From assembly GCA_965223125.1 (NCBI GenBank), contig OZ244984.1:2976001-3040000 (forward strand): a stretch of DNA of 64,000 nucleotides, read 5' to 3'. Positions 35,638 through 44,552 of this stretch are shown in pieces; the stretch's first letter is position 1, and the number at the start of each line of letters is the position of its first letter. This DNA comes from Pacificispira sp965223125 (GTDB taxonomy: Bacteria > Pseudomonadota > Alphaproteobacteria > UBA8366 > Aestuariispiraceae). Below the pieces are notes generated by a model, which saw nothing but the letters and a program-made list of their open reading frames with translations, was not told where the DNA came from and made no database searches. The position numbers and the translations under genes are program-made.

Positions 35638-36210
35638 ATGGTTGAGGCGTATATTCATCCAACCGCAATCGTCGATGATGGGGTTGTTCTAGGCACCAAA
35701 GTCAAGCTGTGGCATTTTGTTCATGTTCTGCCGGGGACGCGGATCGGTGCGGGATCGGTTCTTGGACAGAATGTTATGGCCGGTCCGAATGTCTTGATCG
35801 GGCGGGATTGCAAGATCCAGAACAACGTTTCGTTGTATAATGGCGTGACGCTGGAGGATGGGGTCTTTTGCGGTCCGTCCTGTGTTTTCACGAATGTTCT
35901 CACGCCCCGCGCCTTTGTGGAGCGAAAGAGTGAGTTCCTGCCGACACTCGTAAAGACGGGGGCTTCCATCGGGGCGAATGCCACCATCATCTGCGGTGTT
36001 ACGATTGGCAGTTACGCCATGATCGGGGCCGGGGCCGTGGTAACCCGTGATGTACCGGACCATGCGCTTGTCGTTGGCAATCCGGCGCGGGCTATGGGCT
36101 GGGTGAGCCAGTCCGGGGAACGCCTGGGTGACGATCTCATCTGTCCCAGAACGGGCGAGCGATATGAACGATATCAGGATGGATTAAGGAAGGTTGCCGA
36201 CGATGTCTGA
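35638..36210 (+). CDS. wbpD: WbpD/WlbB-like sugar N-acetyltransferase
   Basis: The 190-residue left-handed beta-helix protein starts YIHPTAIVDDGVVLGT, with repeated hexapeptides (for example VKLWHFVHVLPG and GPNVLIGRDCKIQNNV) and the GAGAVVTRDVPDHALVVGNPARAMGWVS C-cap typical of WbpD. It would acetylate the 3-amino group of the 2,3-diamino uronic acid with acetyl-CoA. ATG 35638 follows GGAAGGATAAG; an in-frame TTG at 35635 is less likely. It overlaps the WbpE-like gene by 8 bases. Confidence 0.88.
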   Translation: MVEAYIHPTAIVDDGVVLGTKVKLWHFVHVLPGTRIGAGSVLGQNVMAGPNVLIGRDCKIQNNVSLYNGVTLEDGVFCGPSCVFTNVLTPRAFVERKSEFLPTLVKTGASIGANATIICGVTIGSYAMIGAGAVVTRDVPDHALVVGNPARAMGWVSQSGERLGDDLICPRTGERYERYQDGLRKVADDV

Positions 36211-37342
36211 AATGGGTGCGATTGCATTCGTGGATTTGAAGACCCAGTACGAAACCTATCGGGAAGCGGTGAATGTGCGCATCCAGCAGGTGCTGGATCA
36301 TGGCAGGTTCATCATGGGGCCGGAGGTCGAGGAACTGGAGGCGGATCTGGCCCGCTTCTGTGGTGCCAGGCATGTGATCGGATGTTCCAGCGGGACCGAT
36401 GCTCTCGCCATGATCATGATGGCGGAGGGGGTCGGGCGCGGCGATGCCATCTTCGTGCCTGGTTTCACCTTCACCGCTACCGCAGAGGTGCCGCTTCTGC
36501 TTGGTGCGGAGCCGGTATTTGTCGATGTCGATGCGGGCGATTTCAATATGTCACTGGCAGATCTGGATCGACGGATATCGGCCGTGGTTGAGGAGGGACG
36601 CCTGACGCCGAAAGGCATTCTTGCGACCGATCTGTTCGGCATGCCCTGCGATTATGACGCCATTCATGCCCTTGCTGAAAAGCACGGTCTTCTGGTGTGG
36701 GCCGATGCCGCGCAGAGTTTTGGCGGGACGCGCGGAAACAAGGCCGTTGGGGCGCTGTGCCGCGCGACCGCGACGAGCTTCTTCCCCGCCAAGCCACTGG
36801 GCTGTTATGGCGATGGTGGGGCTGTCATGACGGATGATGACGATCTGGCCGATGCGATGCGCTCGATCCGGGCTCATGGCAAGGGGGGAGAGAAATACGA
36901 TATCATTCGGGTTGGGTTGAATGCGCGTCTGGATACGATCCAGGCTGCGATTCTATTGGCAAAGTTACCGCATTTTGCTGAAGAAATTCGGCGGCGGGAA
37001 CAGGTGTCGGCAGTGTATGACGAGTTGCTGGCAGACATCGTGACGATCCCTGCACGGCATTCGGACCGGACGAGTGCCTGGGCGCAGTACACCATCAGAC
37101 TGCCACAGGAGAAGCGCGACGCAGTAGCGGCCACGATGAAAACGCAAGGTGTGCCAACGGCAGTCTACTACCCTCTCCCGATGCATCTGCAAACCGCCTA
37201 TCGCGCCTATGGTGCCGGGGAGGGAAGCCTGCCGGTCAGCGAGTCCCTTAGTTGGGAGGTGCTGAGCCTGCCGATGCATCCGTTCCTGACGGATGCCGAA
37301 GTCGGTCGTGTCGCGGAAGCGGTTCGTCGGGCTGTTGGCTGA
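36203..37342 (+). CDS. wbpE: WbpE/WlbC-like sugar aminotransferase
   Basis: The 379-residue DegT enzyme has IAFVDLKTQYETYR at the start, CSSGTDALAMIMMA near 61, WADAAQSFGG near 166 and TSFFPAKPLGCYGDGG with PLP lysine K197, all typical of WbpE. It should aminate C3 of UDP-2-acetamido-3-keto-uronic acid using glutamate. ATG 36203 has AAGGAAGG 8 bases upstream; TTG 36194 is the alternative. This is the third DegT-type plus one class III aminotransferase after 2715, 5027 and 12408. Confidence 0.88.
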   Translation: MSEMGAIAFVDLKTQYETYREAVNVRIQQVLDHGRFIMGPEVEELEADLARFCGARHVIGCSSGTDALAMIMMAEGVGRGDAIFVPGFTFTATAEVPLLLGAEPVFVDVDAGDFNMSLADLDRRISAVVEEGRLTPKGILATDLFGMPCDYDAIHALAEKHGLLVWADAAQSFGGTRGNKAVGALCRATATSFFPAKPLGCYGDGGAVMTDDDDLADAMRSIRAHGKGGEKYDIIRVGLNARLDTIQAAILLAKLPHFAEEIRRREQVSAVYDELLADIVTIPARHSDRTSAWAQYTIRLPQEKRDAVAATMKTQGVPTAVYYPLPMHLQTAYRAYGAGEGSLPVSESLSWEVLSLPMHPFLTDAEVGRVAEAVRRAVG

Positions 37343-37366
37343 TAGGCGACCCCAATCCATCGACGC

Positions 37367-38461
37367 ATGCGCCCTGACCCCGCAAAACTGATCATCGTCC
37401 TGCCAAGCTTCGAGGGAGGCGGGGCGGAGCGGGTGATGCTTCTGATTGTCGAAGGGCTTGATCGGAACAGGTTTTCTCCATCCATCGTGGTTCTGAACGG
37501 AATTGGATCTTTGCGGGCCATGGTTCCTTCGGACGTCCCGGTTCATGATATCGGAGAGCCACGATTGCGGCATGGTATAGGGGCTTTATACAGGCTACTG
37601 AAGCAGGAGCGGCCTGATATCGTCCTTTCGACCATGGCCTATCTCAATTTTGCGGTTCTGCTGGTTTGCATTCCGTTGATGTGGCGGGGAGTCCGGGTTG
37701 TGGTTCGCGAGGCGAATGCGCCCCCAGCGACACTGGCCCGGTTTCCGATCCAGTTTATCGGTCGGTGGGCCTATCGCTTTCTCTATCCGCTGGCAGATCG
37801 GGTGATCTGCAATTCGGAAAGCGTACGCTCCGAACTGCACGGGATGGGGGTCCGTAAGAACAGGATTGATCTTGTTGATAATCCGATAGATGTCGAAAAA
37901 CTTCGCACGGAGGCAGCAGATGTTGTGATTGCGGCATTCCCGGACTTCGTTGCGTCGGGGCGACTGACACATCAGAAAGGGTTTGATCGACTGATTGACT
38001 GGTTCAAGTCGATGCCTGATACGGCACGTTTGACGATTCTTGGCACCGGGCCGCGACGAGAGGATCTGGAGAAGGCGATAGTAACTGCGGGACTGCAGGG
38101 GCAGGTCGTGCTGGCGGGGTTTCTCGACAGGCCCTGGATGCGGATTGCCGGTGCAACAGCGTTTCTCATGCCTTCCAGATGGGAGGGGATGCCCAATGCG
38201 GCGCTGGAAGCCCTAGCCCTTGGTGTCCCGGTCATCGCTACCCATGAATCCGGAGGCCTCATCACCCTGGCAAAGGAATTGCCTGCCGGTTCCCTGACAA
38301 TAGCCAGAGATGGTTCGGATTTCATGCGTGCCATCAAGGAAATGAAACCGGCGACCCGGCAAACCTGCTTGCGTCCCTCTCTCCTGCCAGACCGCTTCCG
38401 AAAAGAAGAAGCGATAGCTCGTTACGCTGAAATCCTGTTACCGGTGCAGGATCAGAATTGA
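37367..38461 (+). CDS. Glycosyltransferase family 4 protein
   Basis: The 364-residue GT-B protein opens IIVLPSFEGGGAERVML, the acceptor-side glycine-rich GGAER motif, and has FLMPSRWEGMPNAALEALALGVPVI, the classic EGMPNAALEA donor-site helix. It is likely a retaining transferase that adds a sugar to the growing glycan, perhaps the WbpB/D/E product made by the preceding genes. ATG 37367 lies 25 bases after the previous stop. It is the last gene of the glycan locus. Confidence 0.92.
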   Translation: MRPDPAKLIIVLPSFEGGGAERVMLLIVEGLDRNRFSPSIVVLNGIGSLRAMVPSDVPVHDIGEPRLRHGIGALYRLLKQERPDIVLSTMAYLNFAVLLVCIPLMWRGVRVVVREANAPPATLARFPIQFIGRWAYRFLYPLADRVICNSESVRSELHGMGVRKNRIDLVDNPIDVEKLRTEAADVVIAAFPDFVASGRLTHQKGFDRLIDWFKSMPDTARLTILGTGPRREDLEKAIVTAGLQGQVVLAGFLDRPWMRIAGATAFLMPSRWEGMPNAALEALALGVPVIATHESGGLITLAKELPAGSLTIARDGSDFMRAIKEMKPATRQTCLRPSLLPDRFRKEEAIARYAEILLPVQDQN

Positions 38462-38490
38462 CCCCAGACCCGCCTGTGCGGGAATGACAC
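38461..38490. repeat. REP-like palindrome after the glycan locus
   Basis: A hairpin with stem CCCGC (38469-38473) and GCGGG (38478-38482) and a 4-nt loop is followed by AATGACAC. The reverse strand reads like the GTCATTCCCGC...GCGGG repeats scattered through many proteobacterial genomes. It marks the end of the glycan operon and may slow 3' decay or transcription. Confidence 0.5.
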
Positions 38491-38764
38491 TTGGTCTTCC
38501 GCGGCCCTCAAGCCAGGGTGGCGATTTCAATCCGGCCAATCCCAATTCCACTTCAGATATCGAAGAACCATGATTTTCCGAATCATTTTCGAATCTTAAC
38601 TTTATGAAGTCAGTTCTGGTACAATCAGGAATTCGCAATGTGTATCTGGCTGATAATACCTATTCATTATTTGTCAGAACTTGCTATGCTGGCATGAAAG
38701 TTGCTCACCGATTCGGTAAGCCTATGCGATTCGCATGGGCATCTGGCAATACGGGAAAGGCGAG
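38491..38764. other. Intergenic region before the VWA gene
   Basis: Together with the repeat this gap is about 300 bases between the last GT4 gene and the VWA gene. It is more AT-rich around 38570-38690. A short open frame at 38604-38849 overlaps the VWA gene out of frame and has no family features, so it is not called. The region likely holds the promoter of the VWA/PP2C/kinase triad; I see no clear motif. Confidence 0.5.
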
Positions 38765-39436
38765 ATGGGCTTCGGTCTGGCGGAATTCGTGCAAAATCCG
38801 GAAAACAGGTGCCCGGTCACCCTGTTGCTGGACACGTCCGCCTCGATGAAGGGTGAAGCGATTTCGGAACTGAATGCCGGTCTGAAAGCCTTCCAGCATC
38901 ATATCCAGTGCGATGAACTGGCCAGTCTGCGGGTCGAGCTTGCCATCGTGACCTTCGGGGGTGATGTGCGCATGGTGCAGGATTTCGTGACCATTGACGA
39001 AATCGGTCCGCCGCATCTGGAAGCCGGTGGCGACACACCGATGGGTGCGGCGCTGGATCTGGGCCTGCGTCTGGTGGAATCCCGCAAGGCGGTCTATCGC
39101 GCCAATGGCATTCACTATTACCGGCCCTGGATATTCCTGATCACTGATGGCGCGCCGACGGATGGCGAGGCCTGGCAGCATGGGGCGATGCGGATGCAGG
39201 AAGCGGACCTGACTGGGCGCGCGACCTTCTTCACCGTCGGGGTGCAGGGGGCGGATATGGAAATCCTGCACGAAATCGCATCCCCGAACCGCCCGCCGTT
39301 GATGTTGCGCGGACTTCGGTTCCGGGATTTGTTCCAGTGGCTCTCGGCCAGTGTGCGCCGGGTGTCGATGAGCCGGATTGACGGTGAAACCCTGATCCTG
39401 CCACCGGTTACCGGATGGGCAGAAATACGTCCCTGA
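38765..39436 (+). CDS. VWA-domain protein, TerY-like
   Basis: The 223-residue protein is one von Willebrand A domain. The metal-ion site is Asp23-Thr-Ser25-Ala-Ser27 in LLDTSASMKGEAI, with Thr in GGDTPMGAAL and Asp in ITDGAPTD completing it. TerY-like VWA proteins occur with a PP2C phosphatase and a kinase in 'TerY-P' triads tied to stress and metal-response signalling. All three genes are present here in order. ATG 38765 follows GGAAAGGCGAG; the longer frame start at 38735 is less supported. Confidence 0.9.
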   Translation: MGFGLAEFVQNPENRCPVTLLLDTSASMKGEAISELNAGLKAFQHHIQCDELASLRVELAIVTFGGDVRMVQDFVTIDEIGPPHLEAGGDTPMGAALDLGLRLVESRKAVYRANGIHYYRPWIFLITDGAPTDGEAWQHGAMRMQEADLTGRATFFTVGVQGADMEILHEIASPNRPPLMLRGLRFRDLFQWLSASVRRVSMSRIDGETLILPPVTGWAEIRP

Positions 39437-39475
39437 TCGCGCGACTTCGCGTCGGGGAACAGGAGGAGACAGGCA

Positions 39476-40255
39476 ATGTCCTGGATGGCCGCGTTGGACT
39501 ACCGTCAGGGTGCCGCCCATCGCGCCGCCGGTATTCCGTGCCAGGACTTCGGACGCCTGATCCAGGTGGATGAGAATACGCTGATTGCTGCCATGGCCGA
39601 TGGGGCCGGTTCCGCCCCGCACAGCCATCTGGGTGCCCGTGCGGCGGTGGATGCCGCCCTGCCATGGCTGCGGGAACGGATGGTCCGTGCCCCCGGTCAA
39701 TACGGAACGGTCAGCACATTATCCCTGAACGACCTGTTTGATGGACTGGTTGAAATCGTGCAATCGGCCCTGCGCGAGGTTGCCAATGACAACCGCTTGC
39801 CGCTCCGGGATCTTGCCTGCACGCTCTCGCTTCTTGCCATTGCCCCGAATGGCGTCGCCGCCGCCCAGATCGGCGATGGATTCATCGTCACGCGCCTTGC
39901 TGAAGGCGACTATACCCTTTTGATCGACCCGGATCGCGGCGAGTATGTCAACGAGACATGCTTCATCACCGACCCCGATGCCGGAGCGCATCTGCGCCTG
40001 CGGGCGCTGGATGGTCCGGTACGTTTTGTCAGCGCCTCGACCGACGGCCTGACGGCCGTCTCGCTGGACAACCGGAACCACCAGCCCCATGCGCCCTTCT
40101 TCGCACCGATAGACTCATTCGCGCAGGATTCCGGATCGTCGCTGGACATGCATGACGGCATCCGCGAATTTCTGGCTTCCGAGCGATTGGCACAGCGCGT
40201 GGAGGATGATCTGACGCTGATGATCTGCGGCTGGCAGACGCTGGACAATCAATGA
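39476..40255 (+). CDS. PP2C-family protein phosphatase
   Basis: The 259-residue protein has PP2C metal-site motifs: AAMADGAGSAPHS (DG near residue 40), AQIGDGFIV, SASTDGLTA and EDDLTLMICG. It dephosphorylates Ser/Thr residues with Mn/Mg and lies between the VWA and kinase genes, so it probably reverses the kinase's work on the VWA protein or its partner. It is preceded by AGGAGGAGACAGGC and overlaps the kinase gene by 4 bases (ATGA). Confidence 0.9.
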   Translation: MSWMAALDYRQGAAHRAAGIPCQDFGRLIQVDENTLIAAMADGAGSAPHSHLGARAAVDAALPWLRERMVRAPGQYGTVSTLSLNDLFDGLVEIVQSALREVANDNRLPLRDLACTLSLLAIAPNGVAAAQIGDGFIVTRLAEGDYTLLIDPDRGEYVNETCFITDPDAGAHLRLRALDGPVRFVSASTDGLTAVSLDNRNHQPHAPFFAPIDSFAQDSGSSLDMHDGIREFLASERLAQRVEDDLTLMICGWQTLDNQ

Positions 40256-42057
40256 GTATCGTCGCTCCCCGTCCCGACCTGCTCGATGATACAGGCCGTC
40301 GCCTGCCTCTTGGCCCGCGCCTGCAGGACAGTGGCGAGGCAAGCATCCATCGTCACGGCGCGGATGAGACCCTGCTGATCAAGCTGCATCATAGGCCGAC
40401 CGACGCCCTGCGCGCGAAGCTGGACGCGCTGCCCGGACTGGCACCCGACGACCCATCACTGGACCCGCGCCATCGCAATTTTGCCTGGCCGCTCGCCACG
40501 GTACGGAATGCCGCGGGACAGGCGGTCGGCACCATTCTGCCGATTGTTCCCGGTGCCCGCAGCCTGACCGCGCTGGGCAATCCGAAGCTGCGTGCCCGGC
40601 GGGCGGCGGAAATGGACTGGCACTATCTGCATGCTGTTGCCGCCAATGTGGCCTTCCTGTTCGATACGCTGCACGATCAGGGGATCGTCGTCGGTGACGT
40701 GAAGCCGGACAATATCCTGATCGATGACCGCGCCATGGCCACGCTGATAGATTGCGACTCGGTTCAGGTTGTCGATGACGCGGGAACGTTGCATCTCTGC
40801 ACTGTCGGCAGCGAGGGCTTTACGGCGCCGGAATGGATCGGCAGACGGTTTGGCGACGCTCCGCGAACCCGTCAATCGGATCGTTTCGGTCTGGCGGTGA
40901 TGCTCTATCAACTGCTCACCGGCGCGCATCCCTGGACCGGCGAATGGATGGGCGGCGGCGACCCACCGGGCCGCGACGCCCTGATCCGCAGCGGCGACTG
41001 GCCCTTCCGTCCCGGTGCGCGCCTGCGCCCGGTTCCTGGCATGGTGCCTCCCGATGCCCTGTCACCTGGCCTGGCCGCACTGTTCCGGCGCGCCTTCATC
41101 GCAGGCATGAAGAATCCGGATGATCGACCCAGCCCCGGCGAGTGGCACCAGACAATCTGCCGCGCTCTTGCCGATCTGGAGGTCTGCAAGACACATGCGC
41201 ATCATCACCATGATGCCAGTCTGACGGAATGTCCCTGGTGCGCGCGCATCGCCATCGGTATGCCGGATCTGTTTCCGGTCCCGACCGCCTCCCGCGATCC
41301 CTTCGCGCCGCTGATCCTGGCGTTTGAGCGGGCATTGGCCAGGGGGGATACCCGCATGGCCGTGGATTTGTGGCGCGAGAATCCGGCGCTGGCCCGCCGC
41401 GCGGAATTGATCCGCTTGATCCCGAGGATGCGGGAACTTGAATCGGCCCTGTTGGCACTGGATCGCTGGCGGACGGCCCAACAGGCTGATCCAAGGGATA
41501 TCCACGCGCTTGCTGCCCTGATTGACGATCTGCCGGTGCTGACGGATTCCACGCTGTTCCGGCATGAGGAAATCGACGCACGGACAATCACCGAGACCAT
41601 TCGGCAGGCGGTCGAGGATGCCCGCGCCATGCCAGTACCATCCCCCCCACAGAATATTATTGCTTCTCCAACCACCCATCCGGCCTTTGACCTGAAGTCA
41701 GAACCGATTACGGAAGACGCCACACCCGGGCGCATCCGGTATCGCATCGAGGGTGGCTGGCAGGGATTGCGCCCGGCGCGCCTGATCCTGTCAGCCGAGC
41801 GAGCTTGCCGGATTCCGGCCCTTACCCTTTACGATGCGGAGACCGACCGTATCCTGCTATCAGTGCCAGCCCAGCCGCTGCGCGGCACGCTCAGCCTCAC
41901 CTTCCAGCAGCCGGAGGGGCGAATTACCGCAGCCCTGCGCTGCGCATTGCACATCGACCGCAGCAGGATAAAGATAGACGCACCGACCAAGCGTGCCCGA
42001 ACTTTGGGCCGGTGGAGCGACCTTCTGCCCCCTCTGGCAGCGCAGCCCGCCGCCTGA
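40252..42057 (+). CDS. Ser/Thr protein kinase of the TerY-P triad
   Basis: The 601-residue protein has a kinase domain (about residues 15-310) with a catalytic loop GDVKPDNILID, where the usual His-Arg before Asp is Val-Gly, a metal-binding LIDCDSVQV in place of DFG, and APEWIGRRFGDAP as the activation-loop end. A His-rich, Cys-x-x-Cys segment (AHHHHDASLTECPWC) near residue 325 suggests a zinc knuckle. A C-terminal beta-rich domain follows. Together with the VWA and PP2C genes it forms a signalling unit. No ter-type tellurite genes are seen nearby. Confidence 0.88.
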   Translation: MSIVAPRPDLLDDTGRRLPLGPRLQDSGEASIHRHGADETLLIKLHHRPTDALRAKLDALPGLAPDDPSLDPRHRNFAWPLATVRNAAGQAVGTILPIVPGARSLTALGNPKLRARRAAEMDWHYLHAVAANVAFLFDTLHDQGIVVGDVKPDNILIDDRAMATLIDCDSVQVVDDAGTLHLCTVGSEGFTAPEWIGRRFGDAPRTRQSDRFGLAVMLYQLLTGAHPWTGEWMGGGDPPGRDALIRSGDWPFRPGARLRPVPGMVPPDALSPGLAALFRRAFIAGMKNPDDRPSPGEWHQTICRALADLEVCKTHAHHHHDASLTECPWCARIAIGMPDLFPVPTASRDPFAPLILAFERALARGDTRMAVDLWRENPALARRAELIRLIPRMRELESALLALDRWRTAQQADPRDIHALAALIDDLPVLTDSTLFRHEEIDARTITETIRQAVEDARAMPVPSPPQNIIASPTTHPAFDLKSEPITEDATPGRIRYRIEGGWQGLRPARLILSAERACRIPALTLYDAETDRILLSVPAQPLRGTLSLTFQQPEGRITAALRCALHIDRSRIKIDAPTKRARTLGRWSDLLPPLAAQPAA

Positions 42058-42090
42058 TTCAGGTATGCAATCTCAAGGGAGCGTCCGCGC

Positions 42091-42525
42091 ATGGAAGACT
42101 TTACTCCTCTCTCCGCCCTCGCCGGAGGTGTGCTCATAGGCCTGTCCGCCGCTGTGCTGCATCTTGGATTGGGGCGTGTCGCCGGCATCAGCGGGATCGT
42201 CGGCTCCCTGCTGGTACCCGGCGGGGAGCGTGGCTTTCGCGTCTGCTTCATACTGGGCCTGCTGATCGGGGCGGGCGTTCTGTACTATGGGTTTGGTCAA
42301 CCGGATGCCATCACCAGTCAGGCTGATCTGCCTTGGCTGATTGCCGCCGGGTTGCTGGTTGGGTTCGGCACCCGTCTGGGTTCCGGCTGTACCAGCGGCC
42401 ATGGAATTTGCGGCCTGGCACGCGGCAGCCTGCGCTCCCTGATTGCGACCGGAATATTCTTCTGCGTCGCGCTGGTGACGGTCTTCATTTTGCGACATCT
42501 TGCCGATCCGGGAGGGATCATGTGA
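42091..42525 (+). CDS. YeeE/YedE-family membrane protein, first half
   Basis: The 144-residue hydrophobic protein has about four membrane helices and the loop GSGCTSGHGICGLARGS, the conserved cysteine signature of YeeE/YedE sulfur transporters such as TsuA. These carry thiosulfate or persulfide sulfur across the inner membrane. The gene overlaps the next by one base (TGATG), and together they equal one full-length YeeE/YedE. RBS AAGGGAG precedes ATG 42091. Confidence 0.85.
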   Translation: MEDFTPLSALAGGVLIGLSAAVLHLGLGRVAGISGIVGSLLVPGGERGFRVCFILGLLIGAGVLYYGFGQPDAITSQADLPWLIAAGLLVGFGTRLGSGCTSGHGICGLARGSLRSLIATGIFFCVALVTVFILRHLADPGGIM

Positions 42526-42947
42526 TGAAGTTCAATCTGACGGCATTGATTTCAGGGCTGCTTTTCGGTGCGGGGCTGGCCCTGTCCGGCATGATGAATC
42601 CGGCAAAAGTGATCGGCTTCCTTGATCTTTTCGGTGCCTGGGACCCAAGCCTTGCTCTTGTTATGGGGGGTGCCCTGGTGGTCATGGTCATTGCGGTGCG
42701 GATCGGAAAGCGGTTCGCGAAACCAATCCTAGACGACCGGTTCCATGCACCTGCAACAACGGAAATCGACCGCCGCCTGATCCTCGGTGCGGTGCTGTTC
42801 GGTATGGGCTGGGGCATTGCGGGCCTGTGTCCGGGACCGGCCATCGCCGCATTGGTCACCGGCGCAACAGACATGCTGATCTTTGCCGCCGCGATGATCG
42901 CGGGGATGATCGGTTTTCAGATAGTCAGTGGGAAACAGGCGCGATAG
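42525..42947 (+). CDS. YeeE/YedE-related membrane protein (DUF6691-type), second half
   Basis: The 140-residue protein has about four membrane helices and the motifs FGAGLALSGMMNPAKVIGFLD and GIAGLCPGPAIAAL, with Cys in a Gly-Leu-Cys-Pro-Gly loop, the second pseudo-repeat of the transporter. Split genes of this kind usually form a two-subunit transporter. ATG 42525 overlaps the previous stop; the longer upstream frame lies in that gene. The stop is followed closely by the convergent trkH gene. Confidence 0.85.
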   Translation: MKFNLTALISGLLFGAGLALSGMMNPAKVIGFLDLFGAWDPSLALVMGGALVVMVIAVRIGKRFAKPILDDRFHAPATTEIDRRLILGAVLFGMGWGIAGLCPGPAIAALVTGATDMLIFAAAMIAGMIGFQIVSGKQAR

Positions 42948-42950
42948 CGC

Positions 42951-44396
42951 TCATATCCGCCAGAAATCCCGGTCCAGGGCAACGAGCAGCGCCAGAATCT
43001 CCAGTCGCCCGGCAAGCATGGCGAAAATCAGGATCGCCTTGGCGCTTTCCGGCAGTGGGGCAAAATTGCCAGCCGGACCAATGATCGTGCCAAGTCCGGG
43101 ACCGACATTGGTGATCGCGGTGATGCTGGCCGAATAGGCGGTTACAAGATCAAGGCCCATCGCCGCCAGCAGCACCGTGACAAGCGCGATGGTCGCCACG
43201 AAGACAGCCAGGAAGGCCAGCACCGACAGGGCAATGTCATTCGTCAGAACCTTGCCGTTATAGTGGGCATGGATAACCCGGTTCGGGCTGAACAGGCGCT
43301 TCACATGGGCGCGCACGATCAGCAGCAGGATCTGGAACCGATAGACCTTGATCGCGCCGGATGTCGATCCGCTGCATCCACCGACGAACATCAGGATCAG
43401 GAATGCCCCAACCGCCGCCGGACCCCAGGCGGAATAGTCATCGGACGCAAAACCGGTCGTCGTCACGACGGAAGTGATGTTGAAGGTTGTCAGAGTCAGA
43501 GCCTGAAAGAAGCTGATATCCCGCACGCTCTGGAGCCACAGCGCCATCGCCACGCAGACGCATGCCATGAAGATCAGAAAACCACGCACCTGCTGGTCCC
43601 TGCACAGGGCCATCGCATTGCCCCGAACGACCTGAATATACAGCATGAACGGCAAGGCACCGCCGATCATGAATGCAATTCCAACCCAGTGCAGGCGGGG
43701 ATCGGCGAAATAGCCGAAGGATGCGTCATGCGTTGAATAGCCGCCGGTCGACAATGTCGACATGGCGTGTGTGATGGCATCGAATCCACTCATCCCAAAA
43801 GCAAGATACAAGGCGGCGCAGGCGGCAGTGAGGGAGACATAGACACCTCCCAGCCAGAGCACCGTCTTCAGGCCGCTCGCCACCTTTTCCGACGAGGTGT
43901 CGGAACTCTCGATGCGGAAAATCTGCATGCCGCCGACCCTCAGCAACGGCAGGATCAGCACCGCAATCGCGATGATGCCAATTCCCCCGATCCATTGCAG
44001 AATCGCGCGCCAGAGCAGGATGCCCGGCGGCATTGAATCCAGCCCCACCAGGATCGTGGAACCCGTTGTCGTAATGCCGGAAACGGATTCGAACAGTGCA
44101 TCAATGGGACTTATCGAAAGACTGAGGAACGGGACCGCCCCCAGAAACGATACTGCAATCCAGCCCAGGATCGTCAGCAGGAATGCCTGCCGCAAGTCGA
44201 GACGCAGGGAGCGTGATCCGGCGGTGGATAGCGTCAGCACCAGCCCCAGAAACAGGCACAGACCCGCCGAAACAAGGAAGGGAAGCCAATCGGGATTCTG
44301 AACCAGCGCATCCGCCAATGCGGGCACGGTCAGCAAGACACCGATCATTCCGGAAATCCAACCAATGATATGCGCAACCGGACGAATATCGATCAT
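42951..44396 (-). CDS. trkH: TrkH-family potassium uptake protein
   Basis: The 481-residue integral membrane protein has about ten or more helices and the four pore-loop segments of Trk/Ktr/HKT channels: SGITTTGSTIL, MSTLSTGGYSTH, ITSVVTTTGFASDD and FVGGCSGSTSGAIK. It takes up K+ with a TrkA-type regulator that is not in the window. It ends 4 bases from the YeeE-type gene, convergent, and its upstream region is shared with a divergent glycosyltransferase gene. Minus-strand start near 44396. Confidence 0.92.
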   Translation of the reverse strand: MIDIRPVAHIIGWISGMIGVLLTVPALADALVQNPDWLPFLVSAGLCLFLGLVLTLSTAGSRSLRLDLRQAFLLTILGWIAVSFLGAVPFLSLSISPIDALFESVSGITTTGSTILVGLDSMPPGILLWRAILQWIGGIGIIAIAVLILPLLRVGGMQIFRIESSDTSSEKVASGLKTVLWLGGVYVSLTAACAALYLAFGMSGFDAITHAMSTLSTGGYSTHDASFGYFADPRLHWVGIAFMIGGALPFMLYIQVVRGNAMALCRDQQVRGFLIFMACVCVAMALWLQSVRDISFFQALTLTTFNITSVVTTTGFASDDYSAWGPAAVGAFLILMFVGGCSGSTSGAIKVYRFQILLLIVRAHVKRLFSPNRVIHAHYNGKVLTNDIALSVLAFLAVFVATIALVTVLLAAMGLDLVTAYSASITAITNVGPGLGTIIGPAGNFAPLPESAKAILIFAMLAGRLEILALLVALDRDFWRI

Positions 44397-44552
44397 CGAC
44401 GCATCGCATCCTTCAAGGAAGGAATGCCCTTTCCTGCCGCCTCATACAGATACTTGCCATCCGGTTTCATACCCCGCGCATATCACTTTTACGACACCGC
44501 ACGGGATGCAACACTGGATGCTCGTATAGGAACATAAACGGGCGAATTGGCA

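Noticed and set aside
38604..38849. Short plus-strand frame before the VWA gene
   Set aside because: It overlaps the VWA gene out of frame and has no ribosome site or family pattern.
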